In this document: positions 18,835 to 27,889 of the stretch, piece by piece
Layout of the letters: every line of letters begins with the position of its first letter
How positions within the stretch are numbered: position 1 is the first letter of the stretch
Assembly: GCF_017498545.1 (NCBI RefSeq)
Contig: NZ_CP071793.1
Coordinates: 4,551,001 to 4,615,000 of the forward strand
Direction: 5' to 3'
Source of the DNA: Sulfidibacter corallicola
GTDB taxonomy: Bacteria > Acidobacteriota > Holophagae > Acanthopleuribacterales > Acanthopleuribacteraceae
Length of the DNA stretch: 64,000 bases
Notes under the pieces: generated by a model
Databases searched by the model: none
Seen by the model: only the letters and a program-made list of their open reading frames with translations
What the model was told of the DNA's origin: nothing
Program-made: the position numbers and the translations under genes

Positions 18835-18984
18835 GAATAAAACCGATACAACAGAGCGGAGCCCCCAATTTTCGAGTGATCCGCGGAAGCGAAATACAAC
18901 CTCCTGCCGACCCTAAGTGTCGGGCTCGTCGTTTTTTGCTCAATCGAAGGTGAGGAGCTCCGCTCCCGGGGCCATTCTGATCGG

Positions 18985-19720
18985 TAACTTGGGTCGCTTC
19001 GACATGTACATCCGGCGAGCTGACCGCCCCTGCTGTACCTGCATGACGTCTCTCTTCCTGCAGAGACTTTGAAAGCCAGTCACTTCGAGCGGGTGCGATC
19101 GAGGAAAGGGGTAGGCTCCGCTTTTAGGGGTATGTTGCTGAAGCTGCGTGGGTCGCTTCGATTGGTGGAGCAAGCTGCTCCACCGACAGGCTCGACGTCT
19201 CTCTCACGATGCGGGGAGTTTGGACTTTTCGGCTTTCGATTGGAGTCGTCAGGGGAAATGATCGACTTCTCTCAATTGCGTAATTGCTTGCTGTTGCTTG
19301 GGTTGCTTCGATTTGTCGGCCCGGCGGGCCAACCTACAGGCACGACGCCCCTCTTGCGATGCGGGAACTTTGGACTTTGCGGCTTCGGATTGGGGTCTCG
19401 GGGGAGATTCTGCGCTTCGCTCTTTGGCGTAATTGCTTGCTGTTGCTTTGGTTGCTTCGATTAGTCGGCCCGGCGGGCCAACCTACAGGCACGACGTCTC
19501 TCTTTACATGCGGGAACTCCGCTAACCGATCACTTCGCTTGGGAGGGCGCGCTTCGCTCTTTGGAGTAACCTATAGACGTGGCAAATGTTGCTTCGACGC
19601 GTCGGCCCGGCGGGCATACCGCCCCCGTGACCAACCCACCGCAATGGCAACCCTCTCCAGCATACGGGAACTCCTAGGCTGAATCACTTCGAAAAGTACA
19701 TCCAGCGGGCTCGCCCAGTG
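18985..19720 (-). repeat. Block of dispersed palindromic repeats, reverse orientation
   Basis: At least five diverged modules run on the opposite strand to the 18151 array, starting near 18989, 19149, 19300, 19450 and 19590. Reading the plus strand, each runs GCTTCGA, then a palindromic core such as GTCGGCCCGGCGGGCCAAC, then CTACAGGC..CGAC, then GCATGCGGGAACTC. The last partial module (19681-19720) abuts the 3' end of the histidine kinase gene. No gene is seen in this stretch. Confidence 0.85.
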
Positions 19721-22700
19721 CTACGCGGAAAGGGTGCCCATCGGTGCCGGGCGATGCGCTTTTTGGCCGGAATCGATCGGTAACTGCAGAACGAAGCAGG
19801 CCCCGGAGCCGATGCCCTCGCTGCGCACCGAAATGCGTCCCTGCATTTCCGTCATGGCATTGGCGCAAAAATGCAGACCGAAACCGTGCCCCTCTTCCTT
19901 GGTGGTGTATCCATAGGAAAAGAGCTGCTCCGCCTTTTCGTTGTGGATGCCGATGCCGTTGTCGCGAATCTGGATTTCGATCTCGTTGTCCTCGGTGACC
20001 AGCGAATGGATCTGAATGCGGCGTTCGCGAGGATCGGACTTTTTCTCGGTGGCCTCGATGGCGTTTTTGAGAAGGTTGGTGATGACCTGCATCAGCTTGA
20101 TCTTGGCCACCCGAATCGCGGGCAGAGGTTTGAGATCCTGCACCAGCTCGATCGACCGGTTGTGGATCATGTTGGCCAGAATGCGCACCCCGTCTTCGAT
20201 GACCATGTTGACATCGACCATCTCGTAATAGCCTTCGACCTTGGCGTAGGCTTGCTGGGTACGCACGATCTCGTTGATGTGGTGAATCTGGGCGCGCAAC
20301 TGGTTCACTTCCTTCATGACCTTTTCCTGGTTGCGTTCCATGATGCTCAGGGTGCGGCTCAGGGTTTCCGGCACCTTGCGGCCCTGCTCCGTTTCGATCA
20401 GGAAATGGGCCATGTCGTCGCGATTGGCTTCCATCACCTGAACGAACTTGCGCAAGAAACCGCTGGCGTCCGATTTCTGGACGATGGTCACGATCATCTC
20501 GGCCGAGACATTGATACTGTTGAGAATGTTGCCCACGTTGTGGAGGATCCCGGTGGCGATCTCGGCCATACCGGCCCGGTGGGCCGTTTCCACCAGTCGC
20601 TCCTGGGCTTCGACCAGCTCGGAGTTGGCCGATTGCAGGGCACGGGTGCGTTCGTTGACCAGGCGTTCCAATTCTTCCTGCTGCCGCGTCAGCCGCGCCA
20701 AGCGGCGAACCACCACGCCGAAGACCAGGATGCCGATGCCGACCAGGCCCAGCAGACGGAACCACCAGGTTTCCCACCAGGCCGGCATGATGTGAAACGC
20801 ATAGGAGGCGATGTCGCTTTGCAGGCCATCCTGGGTGGCGGCCCGGACCTCGAATCGATAGCGACCGGGCGAAAGGTTGAAGAACCGGACGTGGGTGTCG
20901 GTGGTCGGGGCCGACCATTTACCCTTGTTCAATCCCACCAGCCGAAACGAAAAGCGCACCTCTTCTTCCTTGCGGAAATGGGGGGCGGAGAACTGGAACT
21001 CGAGATTGTTGCGATCGTGGGTCAGTTCGGCGGAACGAGCCAGATTCAGGTTCAACTCGTTGGCGTTCACGGTCTCGAGATACACCGGAAGCGCCGTCGC
21101 GGCCGGTGGTTCCTGGTCGGGATCGTACCGCGTGATACCGGAAGAGGAACCGAACCACAAGTTGCCGTTCCAATCCTCGATGACCGTCGCGGCGGCGCCC
21201 TCGTCCTCGGCCATGCCGTCACGCGTGGAATAGTGTCGGATCCTTCCATCCTCCAACACGTCCAACCCGCGGTTGTGACCGAACCACAACGCGCCGTTGG
21301 ATTGACACAGGACCTGCCAGCCGTAATTGCTGCCCATGCCCTGTTCCGTGGTGAATCGGGTCAGCTCCAAACCCTCCACCCGAAACAGGCCGTGCCCGTT
21401 GGAAGCGGCCCAAACGACGCCGTCCCGGTCGCAATCGACGGCCCAGACGGTCACGTCGCTGTATTCTTTGAAGGTGTGGATTTCATCGGTCTCCGGGCGG
21501 AAGCCGATCAGGCCGCGATCGCTGCCGAGCCACAACATGCCGGTCTGATCTTCCACCACGTCGTAGACGGTCGGTTCCAGGAGCGGATGGCCCTCGGGCA
21601 TGCGGACGATCTCCCCGTTCTCGTAACGGGCCAGGCCGATGGAGTTGATCCACACGCGATCCTTGGAATCCACGAAGACCGACCGAACGTAGTCTTCCTC
21701 CAATCCGTCCACGATGGTGTAGTTGCGAAGGCCGCCTTGGGGATCGATGGTGGTCAATCCGCCGAACGTGCCGTAGAACATCGTGCCGTCCGGAGCCTGG
21801 GCGATGGAGAAAATGCGCTGGCTGAGGAATTTGGAGGTATCGAACGATTCGATGCGGTAGTCGCGCGTCATGATGTTGAGGCCGTCGCGGGTGCCCATCC
21901 AGAAGGTACCCTTGCGGTCGATGTGGAGCGCGCGCACGAAATCGTTGGCCAGACCGTGATAGGTGGTGTAGTAGGTGAACGGGCTGGGCGTGTATTTGGT
22001 GAGGGCGATGTCGGTACCGAACCAGAGGTTGTTCTCGCTGTCGGCGATCAGGGAGAAGGTATTGAGGTTGGGCGAACCGGCTCCCGCATCGATATCGATG
22101 ATTTCCTCGGGCTCGAGCAGGCCCTCGGCCTGGGTCGATTCGTAACGCAATCCGAAGACGCCCTGGGTCGCCGTGCCGAACCACAAAATCCCGTCGGGCC
22201 CCATTTCGCTGCACGAAATCTCCGATGAAATCACCCGGTCCCGCACCCGGAACAGGAGAAACCGCCCGTTGGCGTACACCAACAGGCCGCGATTGGTCCC
22301 CAGCAGCAGGCGTTTGTCGGGCGCTTCGATGAGGCTGCTGATTTCCAAATCCTTGAAGAAGGTTTTCACGGGCAGAACCGAGACCTGATCGCCGACGATC
22401 TCGGAAACCTTGGTATTGGTGGCCACCAGGATTCGGCCGTCCGAGGTTTGATAGACCGCGTTGCACTGCAGTGAAGGCAGGCCGTCTTCGGTGGTGAAGA
22501 CGCGTGTCTTTCCGTCGACCACCCGCGCCAGTCCCGAGGTGGTCGCCACCCACAACCGCTTTTCGCGATCGAGCAGGATGTCGGCGACGTTGCATTCGGC
22601 CCAGAACGGGTCTTTGGCGAAAATGTGAAAGCGATCGTCGGCATCCAGGCGATTCAATCCGTTGCGGGTGCCGACGAGCAGGCGTCCCTTGGCGTCGTGG

Positions 22701-23011
22701 TGGATGTCGGTGATGAAATTGCGCGACAGCCCGTGTTCCTTGGTGTAGATCCGCCAATGAGAGCCGTTGTACCGGCCCAGGCCGCTGTAGGTCCCGGCCC
22801 AGATGAAACCTTTTTGGTCCTGGTAGAGGCTGAGTACCTGGTTTTGGGGCAGGCCCTCGTTCACCGAGTAGGATTTGAGATTGACGTTCTGGGCGATTCC
22901 TTGAACACCGATCAGAAAGAGCCCGACCCAGGGTCCGCGGCGAAAGACGGACAAACATTTTCCAAGAAGTACAAAGACAGCATCTACGAGAGAAACAAAC
23001 GCTTTTTTCAT
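19721..23011 (-). CDS. Beta-propeller sensor histidine kinase (periplasmic propeller, GHKL kinase)
   Basis: A 1096-residue membrane sensor kinase from a start at 23011, chosen because a signal-like segment follows ('GPWVGLFLIGVQGIAQN'). The frame is open upstream to 23287, and no strong ribosome binding site decides the start. The order is: two-component propeller repeats (recurring 'W.GT..GL.R' and 'LWFGT..G' units, about residues 35-640), a Y_Y_Y-type domain ('SPGRYRFEVRAATQDG'), one membrane helix near residue 755, a coiled coil, then the kinase core. The phospho-acceptor region is 'GILHNVGNILNS' with H824. N box 'LLKNAIEA', G1 'IRDNGIGI' and 'GHGFGLHFCANAM' are intact. No receiver or output domain is fused, and no response regulator is adjacent. 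The ligand is unknown. Confidence 0.88.
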   Translation of the reverse strand: MKKAFVSLVDAVFVLLGKCLSVFRRGPWVGLFLIGVQGIAQNVNLKSYSVNEGLPQNQVLSLYQDQKGFIWAGTYSGLGRYNGSHWRIYTKEHGLSRNFITDIHHDAKGRLLVGTRNGLNRLDADDRFHIFAKDPFWAECNVADILLDREKRLWVATTSGLARVVDGKTRVFTTEDGLPSLQCNAVYQTSDGRILVATNTKVSEIVGDQVSVLPVKTFFKDLEISSLIEAPDKRLLLGTNRGLLVYANGRFLLFRVRDRVISSEISCSEMGPDGILWFGTATQGVFGLRYESTQAEGLLEPEEIIDIDAGAGSPNLNTFSLIADSENNLWFGTDIALTKYTPSPFTYYTTYHGLANDFVRALHIDRKGTFWMGTRDGLNIMTRDYRIESFDTSKFLSQRIFSIAQAPDGTMFYGTFGGLTTIDPQGGLRNYTIVDGLEEDYVRSVFVDSKDRVWINSIGLARYENGEIVRMPEGHPLLEPTVYDVVEDQTGMLWLGSDRGLIGFRPETDEIHTFKEYSDVTVWAVDCDRDGVVWAASNGHGLFRVEGLELTRFTTEQGMGSNYGWQVLCQSNGALWFGHNRGLDVLEDGRIRHYSTRDGMAEDEGAAATVIEDWNGNLWFGSSSGITRYDPDQEPPAATALPVYLETVNANELNLNLARSAELTHDRNNLEFQFSAPHFRKEEEVRFSFRLVGLNKGKWSAPTTDTHVRFFNLSPGRYRFEVRAATQDGLQSDIASYAFHIMPAWWETWWFRLLGLVGIGILVFGVVVRRLARLTRQQEELERLVNERTRALQSANSELVEAQERLVETAHRAGMAEIATGILHNVGNILNSINVSAEMIVTIVQKSDASGFLRKFVQVMEANRDDMAHFLIETEQGRKVPETLSRTLSIMERNQEKVMKEVNQLRAQIHHINEIVRTQQAYAKVEGYYEMVDVNMVIEDGVRILANMIHNRSIELVQDLKPLPAIRVAKIKLMQVITNLLKNAIEATEKKSDPRERRIQIHSLVTEDNEIEIQIRDNGIGIHNEKAEQLFSYGYTTKEEGHGFGLHFCANAMTEMQGRISVRSEGIGSGACFVLQLPIDSGQKAHRPAPMGTLSA

Positions 23012-23525
23012 ATCGCCCGGAAAAGTGATTTTTTTCTTTGGCGATTTGCTACCCGTCGCCGACTTTAAGAATACCACTATTGATGGGTCCCACTGAAAAC
23101 GAACCTCGTACCTATTTCCAGGTTGCCCCGTCCGAACCGTTCCGGCACTGGGCTCCTCCACGCGCCGATTTTCGGAAACCCCGAAATTCGGGGCGGTCGA
23201 GAGAGGGATGATCACCGGCCTACGCCCATTTTTCGAGGCTCGGAAACGGGGAGTTTGGAGTCGCGGACCAGCAAAAATCGCATCCAAAAATGGGGCCTAC
23301 CATAAGCAGATCCTCCCACAGCCCCTCACACTTCATTATCTCAATACTTCAAGCATGTTACGCCAATGACGAGACAAAAAAAGAATTGCGTTTTTTTGCT
23401 CGCCAAGACAAGGGCTGTCTTGCCACTGTGAGAAAATATATATGTCGACAGGGAGGAACGGCCCTTCACTTTTTCGCCGCGCCTGCTCCCCCTCTCCACA
23501 CCCAGTCCACCAGGGAGGCAACCCC
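23012..23525. other. Divergent intergenic region, 514 bp, no gene seen
   Basis: Separates the minus-strand sensor kinase from the plus-strand Ser/Thr kinase and should contain promoters for both. The part at 23330-23450 is AT-richer than its surroundings, with poly-T tracts. No open frame here has both a ribosome binding site and protein-like composition. Confidence 0.5.
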
Positions 23526-24446
23526 ATGCAAGTCCCCGAGCTGTCCAAGGAAGACGTGGCCCTGATCATTCCCCAAACCCAAGAAGTCGAAGAGCCCATC
23601 AAAGGCGGCCAAAAAATCGTCTTTCCCTGCAAGGTCAACAACCACCGCATCGCGCTCAAGTTCCTGTTGGCAGCCGTCGGCACCATTTACGAGGACATCA
23701 CGTTCGAGGTGGATGTCTCTCAGGAAGTGCTGGCCCGCACGCGGCGCGAGGTGGACATCATCGCCAGTTGTCGTTCGCCGCACGTCATCAAGTTGGGTTC
23801 GATACCCATCGGCTACGCCAGATACGGCCCCCAGGAATTGATTTACTTTTCCGAAGAGTACGTGGAGGGTCAAAACCTCAAGGAGTACATCCGCGAACGG
23901 AAGGTCCTTTCGCTGCACGAGGTCTGCCGGCTGGGCATCGAGGTCACGATGGCGATCGCCGAGCTCTGGCGTTTCGCCAAAATCCATCGCGACATCAAGC
24001 CAGGCAACATCATGCGCCGCAGCAACGGCCAGTTCGTGTTGCTCGACATGGGCCTGGCTTTCGACGTGATGGTCGAGTCGCTGACCATGACCGGCCTGAT
24101 TACCGGTACCGCCATGTACATGTCGCCGGAGCAGACCGAATCCCACAAAAAGCGCCAGATGGATTTCCGCTCCGACCTGTTCTCGCTGGGCATCGTGCTC
24201 TACGAGGCGCTTACCGGGCGCCACCCCTTTTTCGATCCCCGCCGCCGTCCTTCGCACATGGACATTCTGGAAGCGATTCTGGTCGCCGATCCCGAAGATC
24301 CCGAAATCCACCGCCCCGGCATTCCGCCGAGGCTCAAAGAGACCGTCATGCGCCTGCTCGGCAAGGAACCGCACCTGCGATTCCGCGATTGCCACCAGGT
24401 GATTCGGGCCCTGGAAGGAGTCCGAGAACAAATAGGAGGCCGATAA
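23526..24446 (+). CDS. Small Hanks-type Ser/Thr protein kinase
   Basis: Stand-alone eukaryotic-like kinase of 306 residues with no membrane segment or sensor domain. The start at 23526 follows GGGAGG at about 23514-23519. The glycine loop is degenerate. The ATP-lysine is likely in 'IALKFL'. The catalytic loop is 'IHRDIKPGNIM' (around residues 154-164). The DFG position reads DMG ('LLDMGLAFDV'), which keeps the magnesium-binding Asp. 'GTAMYMSPEQ' matches the activation-loop end and 'DFRSDLFSLGIVLYEALTG' matches subdomain IX. It ends TAA overlapping the next ATG by one base, so it is tightly coupled to the unknown 397-aa protein, a probable substrate or partner (inference). Confidence 0.9.
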   Translation: MQVPELSKEDVALIIPQTQEVEEPIKGGQKIVFPCKVNNHRIALKFLLAAVGTIYEDITFEVDVSQEVLARTRREVDIIASCRSPHVIKLGSIPIGYARYGPQELIYFSEEYVEGQNLKEYIRERKVLSLHEVCRLGIEVTMAIAELWRFAKIHRDIKPGNIMRRSNGQFVLLDMGLAFDVMVESLTMTGLITGTAMYMSPEQTESHKKRQMDFRSDLFSLGIVLYEALTGRHPFFDPRRRPSHMDILEAILVADPEDPEIHRPGIPPRLKETVMRLLGKEPHLRFRDCHQVIRALEGVREQIGGR

Positions 24447-25639
24447 TGAACCTTTTTGCACAACACGGGTACGGAAAAACCGACAAGATCGAAGCGGGCT
24501 TGGCGGGCGACGCCATCGAAGGCGTAATCCTTTCGCCCAAGGACGAGAAGCCGGAAGATCTGGAGAAGTTGGTGACCGAATTGGATCGCGATTTTCCCAA
24601 GGCCCAGTTGTTGATCGACCCCCAATTCTACGTGTCCACCACCGTTCCGGCCAAAGACGGAAACCTTCCGCTCTATCCCTACTACCGCGGATCCCTGTCG
24701 CGCAAGGACCTGCTCCCGGCGAGGCACCTGACCAAGTTCGCCCGGCAGACGCTGGACTACCAACGCCGCCTGCCGGTGGATTTTCTGCTGTCGGCCACGG
24801 TCCCGTTCGACGACTTCACCGATCCCTGGTGCCAGACGGCGCTGTCGCTGGCCCAGGAGTCGGCCGAATACGCCCACAAATTCCCGCGTCAGCCGCTGCT
24901 GCTCTCGCTGGTCATCGACGAAACGGCGTTCCGTCACGCGAGCTCCATGAAGGAGTTCCTGGACATGGTGACCCTGTTCGACGTCGCCGGCTTCTACGTG
25001 ATCGTGAAGCGCAGGGACGCCTATTATTCCCAGCAGATCGAGACCAACATCCTGGAAAACATGCTGTATTTCACCCACGTGCTGGGCGATCTGAACGATT
25101 ACAAGGTCGTGTTCGGCTATACCGACCTGATCGGGCTGCCGATCCAGGCGGCGGGCGCCTACGCCACGGCCTGTGGTTGGTATCAGTCGCAGCGGTTTTT
25201 TCATTCGGATAAGTTCAAGCCGATTCACGGCGGCCGCAAGCCGCGGCCGCGCTACACGTCGCTACCGCTGATGAATTCGGTCCTGTTCGTGCCCGAACTG
25301 TCGGCGATTCAAACCAAGGGCAAACTGGAACGGGCGCTGTCGGATACTGAGATCGACCACCACCTGGCCGAAGATTTCTCGGAAGCCTCGACCCACTGGT
25401 CGCTGGGGGTGGCCACGCTGCATCACTGGTCCTGCATTCGCCGAGTCCTGGCCAAGATGAAGCGGGGCGGCAACACCAGTGATCGATTGGACGTGATCCA
25501 AACCATGATCAGCCGCGCCGGAGCTTTGTACGACCAGCTCCTCGAGTCGGGCATCACGTTCGAGTATCGCTCGGGCAACAGCCACTTGGCCCAGTGGAAC
25601 ATCGGCATCGAGAATTTTCGAACCACGATGCGCATCTGA
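24446..25639 (+). CDS. Unknown 397-aa protein coupled to Ser/Thr kinase
   Basis: The start at 24446 has AGGAGG at 24434-24439, and the ATG shares one base with the kinase stop, so this gene is translationally coupled. The protein is soluble with no signal peptide. Alternating strands and helices ('LLSLVIDETAFRH', 'VAGFYVIVKRRDAYY', 'VVFGYTDLIGLPIQAAGAYA') give the look of a TIM-barrel, but I do not recognise a family or active-site motif. The conserved-looking piece 'TACGWYQSQRFFH' and the following basic 'GGRKPRPRY' could be a functional loop. The C-terminal third is helical. The pairing with a sensorless kinase suggests a two-protein signalling or defence module; the function is not established. 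Confidence 0.8.
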   Translation: MNLFAQHGYGKTDKIEAGLAGDAIEGVILSPKDEKPEDLEKLVTELDRDFPKAQLLIDPQFYVSTTVPAKDGNLPLYPYYRGSLSRKDLLPARHLTKFARQTLDYQRRLPVDFLLSATVPFDDFTDPWCQTALSLAQESAEYAHKFPRQPLLLSLVIDETAFRHASSMKEFLDMVTLFDVAGFYVIVKRRDAYYSQQIETNILENMLYFTHVLGDLNDYKVVFGYTDLIGLPIQAAGAYATACGWYQSQRFFHSDKFKPIHGGRKPRPRYTSLPLMNSVLFVPELSAIQTKGKLERALSDTEIDHHLAEDFSEASTHWSLGVATLHHWSCIRRVLAKMKRGGNTSDRLDVIQTMISRAGALYDQLLESGITFEYRSGNSHLAQWNIGIENFRTTMRI

Positions 25640-25882
25640 GCCGCGTCGTGACCGCCACGGCGGCGCCCACGGCCGCCGTGACCGCTCGACCGAGACCCGA
25701 TCGATGAACGCCGCTGCCCGGATTCGCGCAACAGCCTGGATCCGGGCTCCAACCGAGCCTGCTCGACGCTACCCATCGGCGAGCGGGACGCTTCTGCATG
25801 GGTTTCTCACGGCGATCGTCTGGCCACCGATCGCCGGTTTGAGCTATAAAGACCTCACCGAAGCACCCGAGAGGAGCGAGCC

Positions 25883-26533
25883 ATGTCGAATCCCTGGATC
25901 GCCGAATGCCGCAACGTGCTTGCGATCGGCCGAAACTACGTAAAGCACATCGAGGAATTGAACAACGAGATTCCGGAGGTCCCGGTGGTCTTCGGCAAAT
26001 CGGTCTCCTCGCTGACCGACGCGTCTGCGTTGATGTTTCCCCGCGGCCTGGCCCCCATCCACTTCGAGCTGGAAGTGGTGCTGCGCATCGGGGTCGACAT
26101 CGAGCCCGGGACCTTTCGCGGCTTGGATCAGGTCAGTCACGCGGGTCTGGGCATCGATTTCACCGCCCGCGAACGTCAATCCCAGTTGAAGGCCAAGGGC
26201 TTGCCGTGGCAATTGGCCAAGAGTTTCCAGCACGCGGCCTACCTGGGGCCACTGTGGGAACAGCCGGACCTGACCGAAAACATCGCGTTCCAACTCTTTC
26301 AAAACGAGGCATTGCGACAACACGGCGAGACGCGCTTGATGATGTTCGACTTCGTCACGTTGCTGGGTTTCATCAACCGTACCTTGCCGCTGCGAGCGGG
26401 CGACCTGGTCTACACGGGCACGCCGGCCGGGGTCGGCCCGGTGGCGGAGGGCGATCGACTGCGGCTGACCTGCAGCCAACTGGACACCGACTGCCGCCTG
26501 ACGGTCGGCTTTTTCGACACCGAGTCGACTTAG
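25883..26533 (+). CDS. Fumarylacetoacetate hydrolase (FAH) family protein
   Basis: A 216-residue enzyme of the FAH/acylpyruvase family, which cleaves C-C bonds or decarboxylates short 2,4-dioxo acids using a divalent metal. The start follows GAGGAG about 7 nt upstream. Family landmarks are 'IGRNYVKHIEEL', 'PVVFGKSVSSL', the metal-binding E-x-E in 'HFELEVVLRIG', 'GIDFTARERQSQLKAKGLPW', the substrate-loop 'AKSFQHAAYLGP', and the C-terminal 'VYTGTPAGVGPV'. The length is typical of short single-domain members. It stands alone between the kinase pair and a repeat block. Exact substrate unknown. Confidence 0.9.
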   Translation: MSNPWIAECRNVLAIGRNYVKHIEELNNEIPEVPVVFGKSVSSLTDASALMFPRGLAPIHFELEVVLRIGVDIEPGTFRGLDQVSHAGLGIDFTARERQSQLKAKGLPWQLAKSFQHAAYLGPLWEQPDLTENIAFQLFQNEALRQHGETRLMMFDFVTLLGFINRTLPLRAGDLVYTGTPAGVGPVAEGDRLRLTCSQLDTDCRLTVGFFDTEST

Positions 26534-27066
26534 CGGCTCGAAGTACCCGCATCCCGAGAGGGCCGTCGTCGCGGTAGGTTGGCCGGCCCGGCCGACACTT
26601 CGAAGCGACCCACCCAGGTAGTCCCCGCATCCCGAGAGGGGCGTCGTCGCGGTAGGTTGGCCGGCCCGGCCGACACTTCGAAGCGACTCGTTCAAAGAGT
26701 TCCCTAACGTCGAAAAGGGGCGCCGTGCCCGGTAGGTTCAGCGGCCCGCTGAACTTTTCGAAGCGATCCAAGCGAGGAGTTCCCGCATGCTGCGAGGGTC
26801 GACATGCCTGCGCCACCAATCGAAGCGACCCAAGCGCCGAGAGAGACTGACGCCAACAAGCGAAGCCCAGAAACCTCCCAAAACACCATCCCCGAAGCGA
26901 TCCAACCATGCAGTTCCCGCCGAAAAAGAGAGTCGCCGTACCCGTAGGTGAGTCGAGCCGCGCAGGCTGCCAGCCGTACCGGACCGGCTCCACCAATCGA
27001 AGCAACGTCTGTCTGGACTTCTTTTGGAACCCGAGAGCGAAGCACAAAATCACTTCGATGTGCTGA
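26534..27066 (+). repeat. Dispersed palindromic repeat block, forward orientation
   Basis: The block fills the space between two convergent genes. Two near-identical modules (from about 26543 and 26621) carry the core GGTTGGCCGGCCCGGCCGAC and end in CACTTCGAAGCGAC. A third (from 26699) has the core TTCAGCGGCCCGCTGAAC. Two more, degraded, follow (about 26780 and 26918). No gene is present. Confidence 0.88.
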
Positions 27067-27792
27067 TCACGACGAGACGATCTGCCCACCGGCTCGGCTG
27101 TAGTTACGCGCGTATTCGGGCACGGCGATGCCGGGAGCCAGACCGTCGGCCGCAATCGGCTCGCCCGCCTGCAAGGTGAGCGGGATGACGCCGGCCCACA
27201 CCGGCAGCGCGTGATCCTCTTCGTCGTCGATGGGTCCACCGACCCGAATTTTGGACGAACCCTCCTCGATGGAGAAGCCGATGACCTGGGTCGCCTTGAG
27301 TTCCGCGGCGTTCGGTGGGCGGACTTCTTGACCGCGACCAGGAAAGACGTGGTCGACGAAGTGCATCAGGACGCGATGCCTGGTATCCGCATCTTCCACC
27401 ACCTGGCCCTTGGCGTAGATGACCACCGAGCGGTAGTTCATCGAGTGGTGAAACGCGGACCGCGCCAGAACCAGGCCGTCGAGAAGGGTAATGGAAATAC
27501 AGGCCTCGCCACCTCGAGCCAGGGCCTGCAACATCCTGCTCTTGGTCGCGCCGTGGATGTAGAGGCGATTGCCTTCCCGCCAATGGATGGTGGGAATCAC
27601 GGCGGCCTTGCCCTCGAAGACGAAACCCACGTGGCAAATCAAGGCTTCATCGCAGATGCGGTAAAGCGTTTCGTGGTCGTAATGGCCGCGCTTCGGAACG
27701 CGGGTGACCCGGGTTCGCGGGGACAGCAGGCTGGATTCGCCCGTCTTGTGGGTTTCCTGCTCGCGGTTCGGAGATTCGCTGGCATGGGTCAT
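27067..27792 (-). CDS. Pyridoxamine 5'-phosphate oxidase (PPOX)-like flavin-binding protein
   Basis: A 241-residue protein with a split-barrel FMN-binding fold. After a ~35-residue charged leader it shows 'LYRICDEALICHVGFVFEGK', 'VIPTIHWREGNRLYIHGA', 'KSRMLQAL', 'ACISITLLDGLVLARSAFHH' and 'NYRSVVIYAKGQVV', the order seen in small PPOX-family proteins often annotated as flavin-nucleotide-binding. GAGGAG lies about 9 nt before the ATG. It is divergently transcribed from a MocR-type regulator 97 bp away, a common genomic arrangement. True pyridoxine biosynthesis activity cannot be claimed; many members have other or unknown reactions. Confidence 0.85.
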   Translation of the reverse strand: MTHASESPNREQETHKTGESSLLSPRTRVTRVPKRGHYDHETLYRICDEALICHVGFVFEGKAAVIPTIHWREGNRLYIHGATKSRMLQALARGGEACISITLLDGLVLARSAFHHSMNYRSVVIYAKGQVVEDADTRHRVLMHFVDHVFPGRGQEVRPPNAAELKATQVIGFSIEEGSSKIRVGGPIDDEEDHALPVWAGVIPLTLQAGEPIAADGLAPGIAVPEYARNYSRAGGQIVSS

Positions 27793-27832
27793 GGTTCACA
27801 CTCCTCGTCTCGGACTTTGAAAATCATGTTAA

Positions 27833-27885
27833 AGTGCCAATGGCCCCAACCAAAGATCCAATACCGAAAAATATATAGGTCCAAT
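27833..27885 (+). promoter_or_regulatory. Three AGNNCCAAT direct repeats, candidate MocR operator
   Basis: AGTGCCAAT (27833-27841), AGATCCAAT (27854-27862) and AGGTCCAAT (27877-27885) lie in the 97-bp divergent intergenic region, spaced 21 and 23 bp, about two helical turns each. MocR/PdxR-type regulators commonly bind spaced direct repeats. The last copy ends 4 bp before the regulator ATG, with a TATATA-like box just upstream of it, so autorepression and a very short leader are possible. Confidence 0.5.
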
Positions 27886-27889
27886 TCGC

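Noticed and set aside
18109..18943. Open frames of 109-225 codons through the 171-bp tandem array
   Set aside because: Their apparent repeats mirror the DNA tandem repeat. The units are palindromic intergenic elements, and such frames do not persist in the diverged copies elsewhere.
19871..22228. 785-codon plus-strand open frame opposite the sensor kinase
   Set aside because: Antisense shadow with the same His/Gln/Val/Gly-rich composition; the minus strand encodes a clear propeller kinase.
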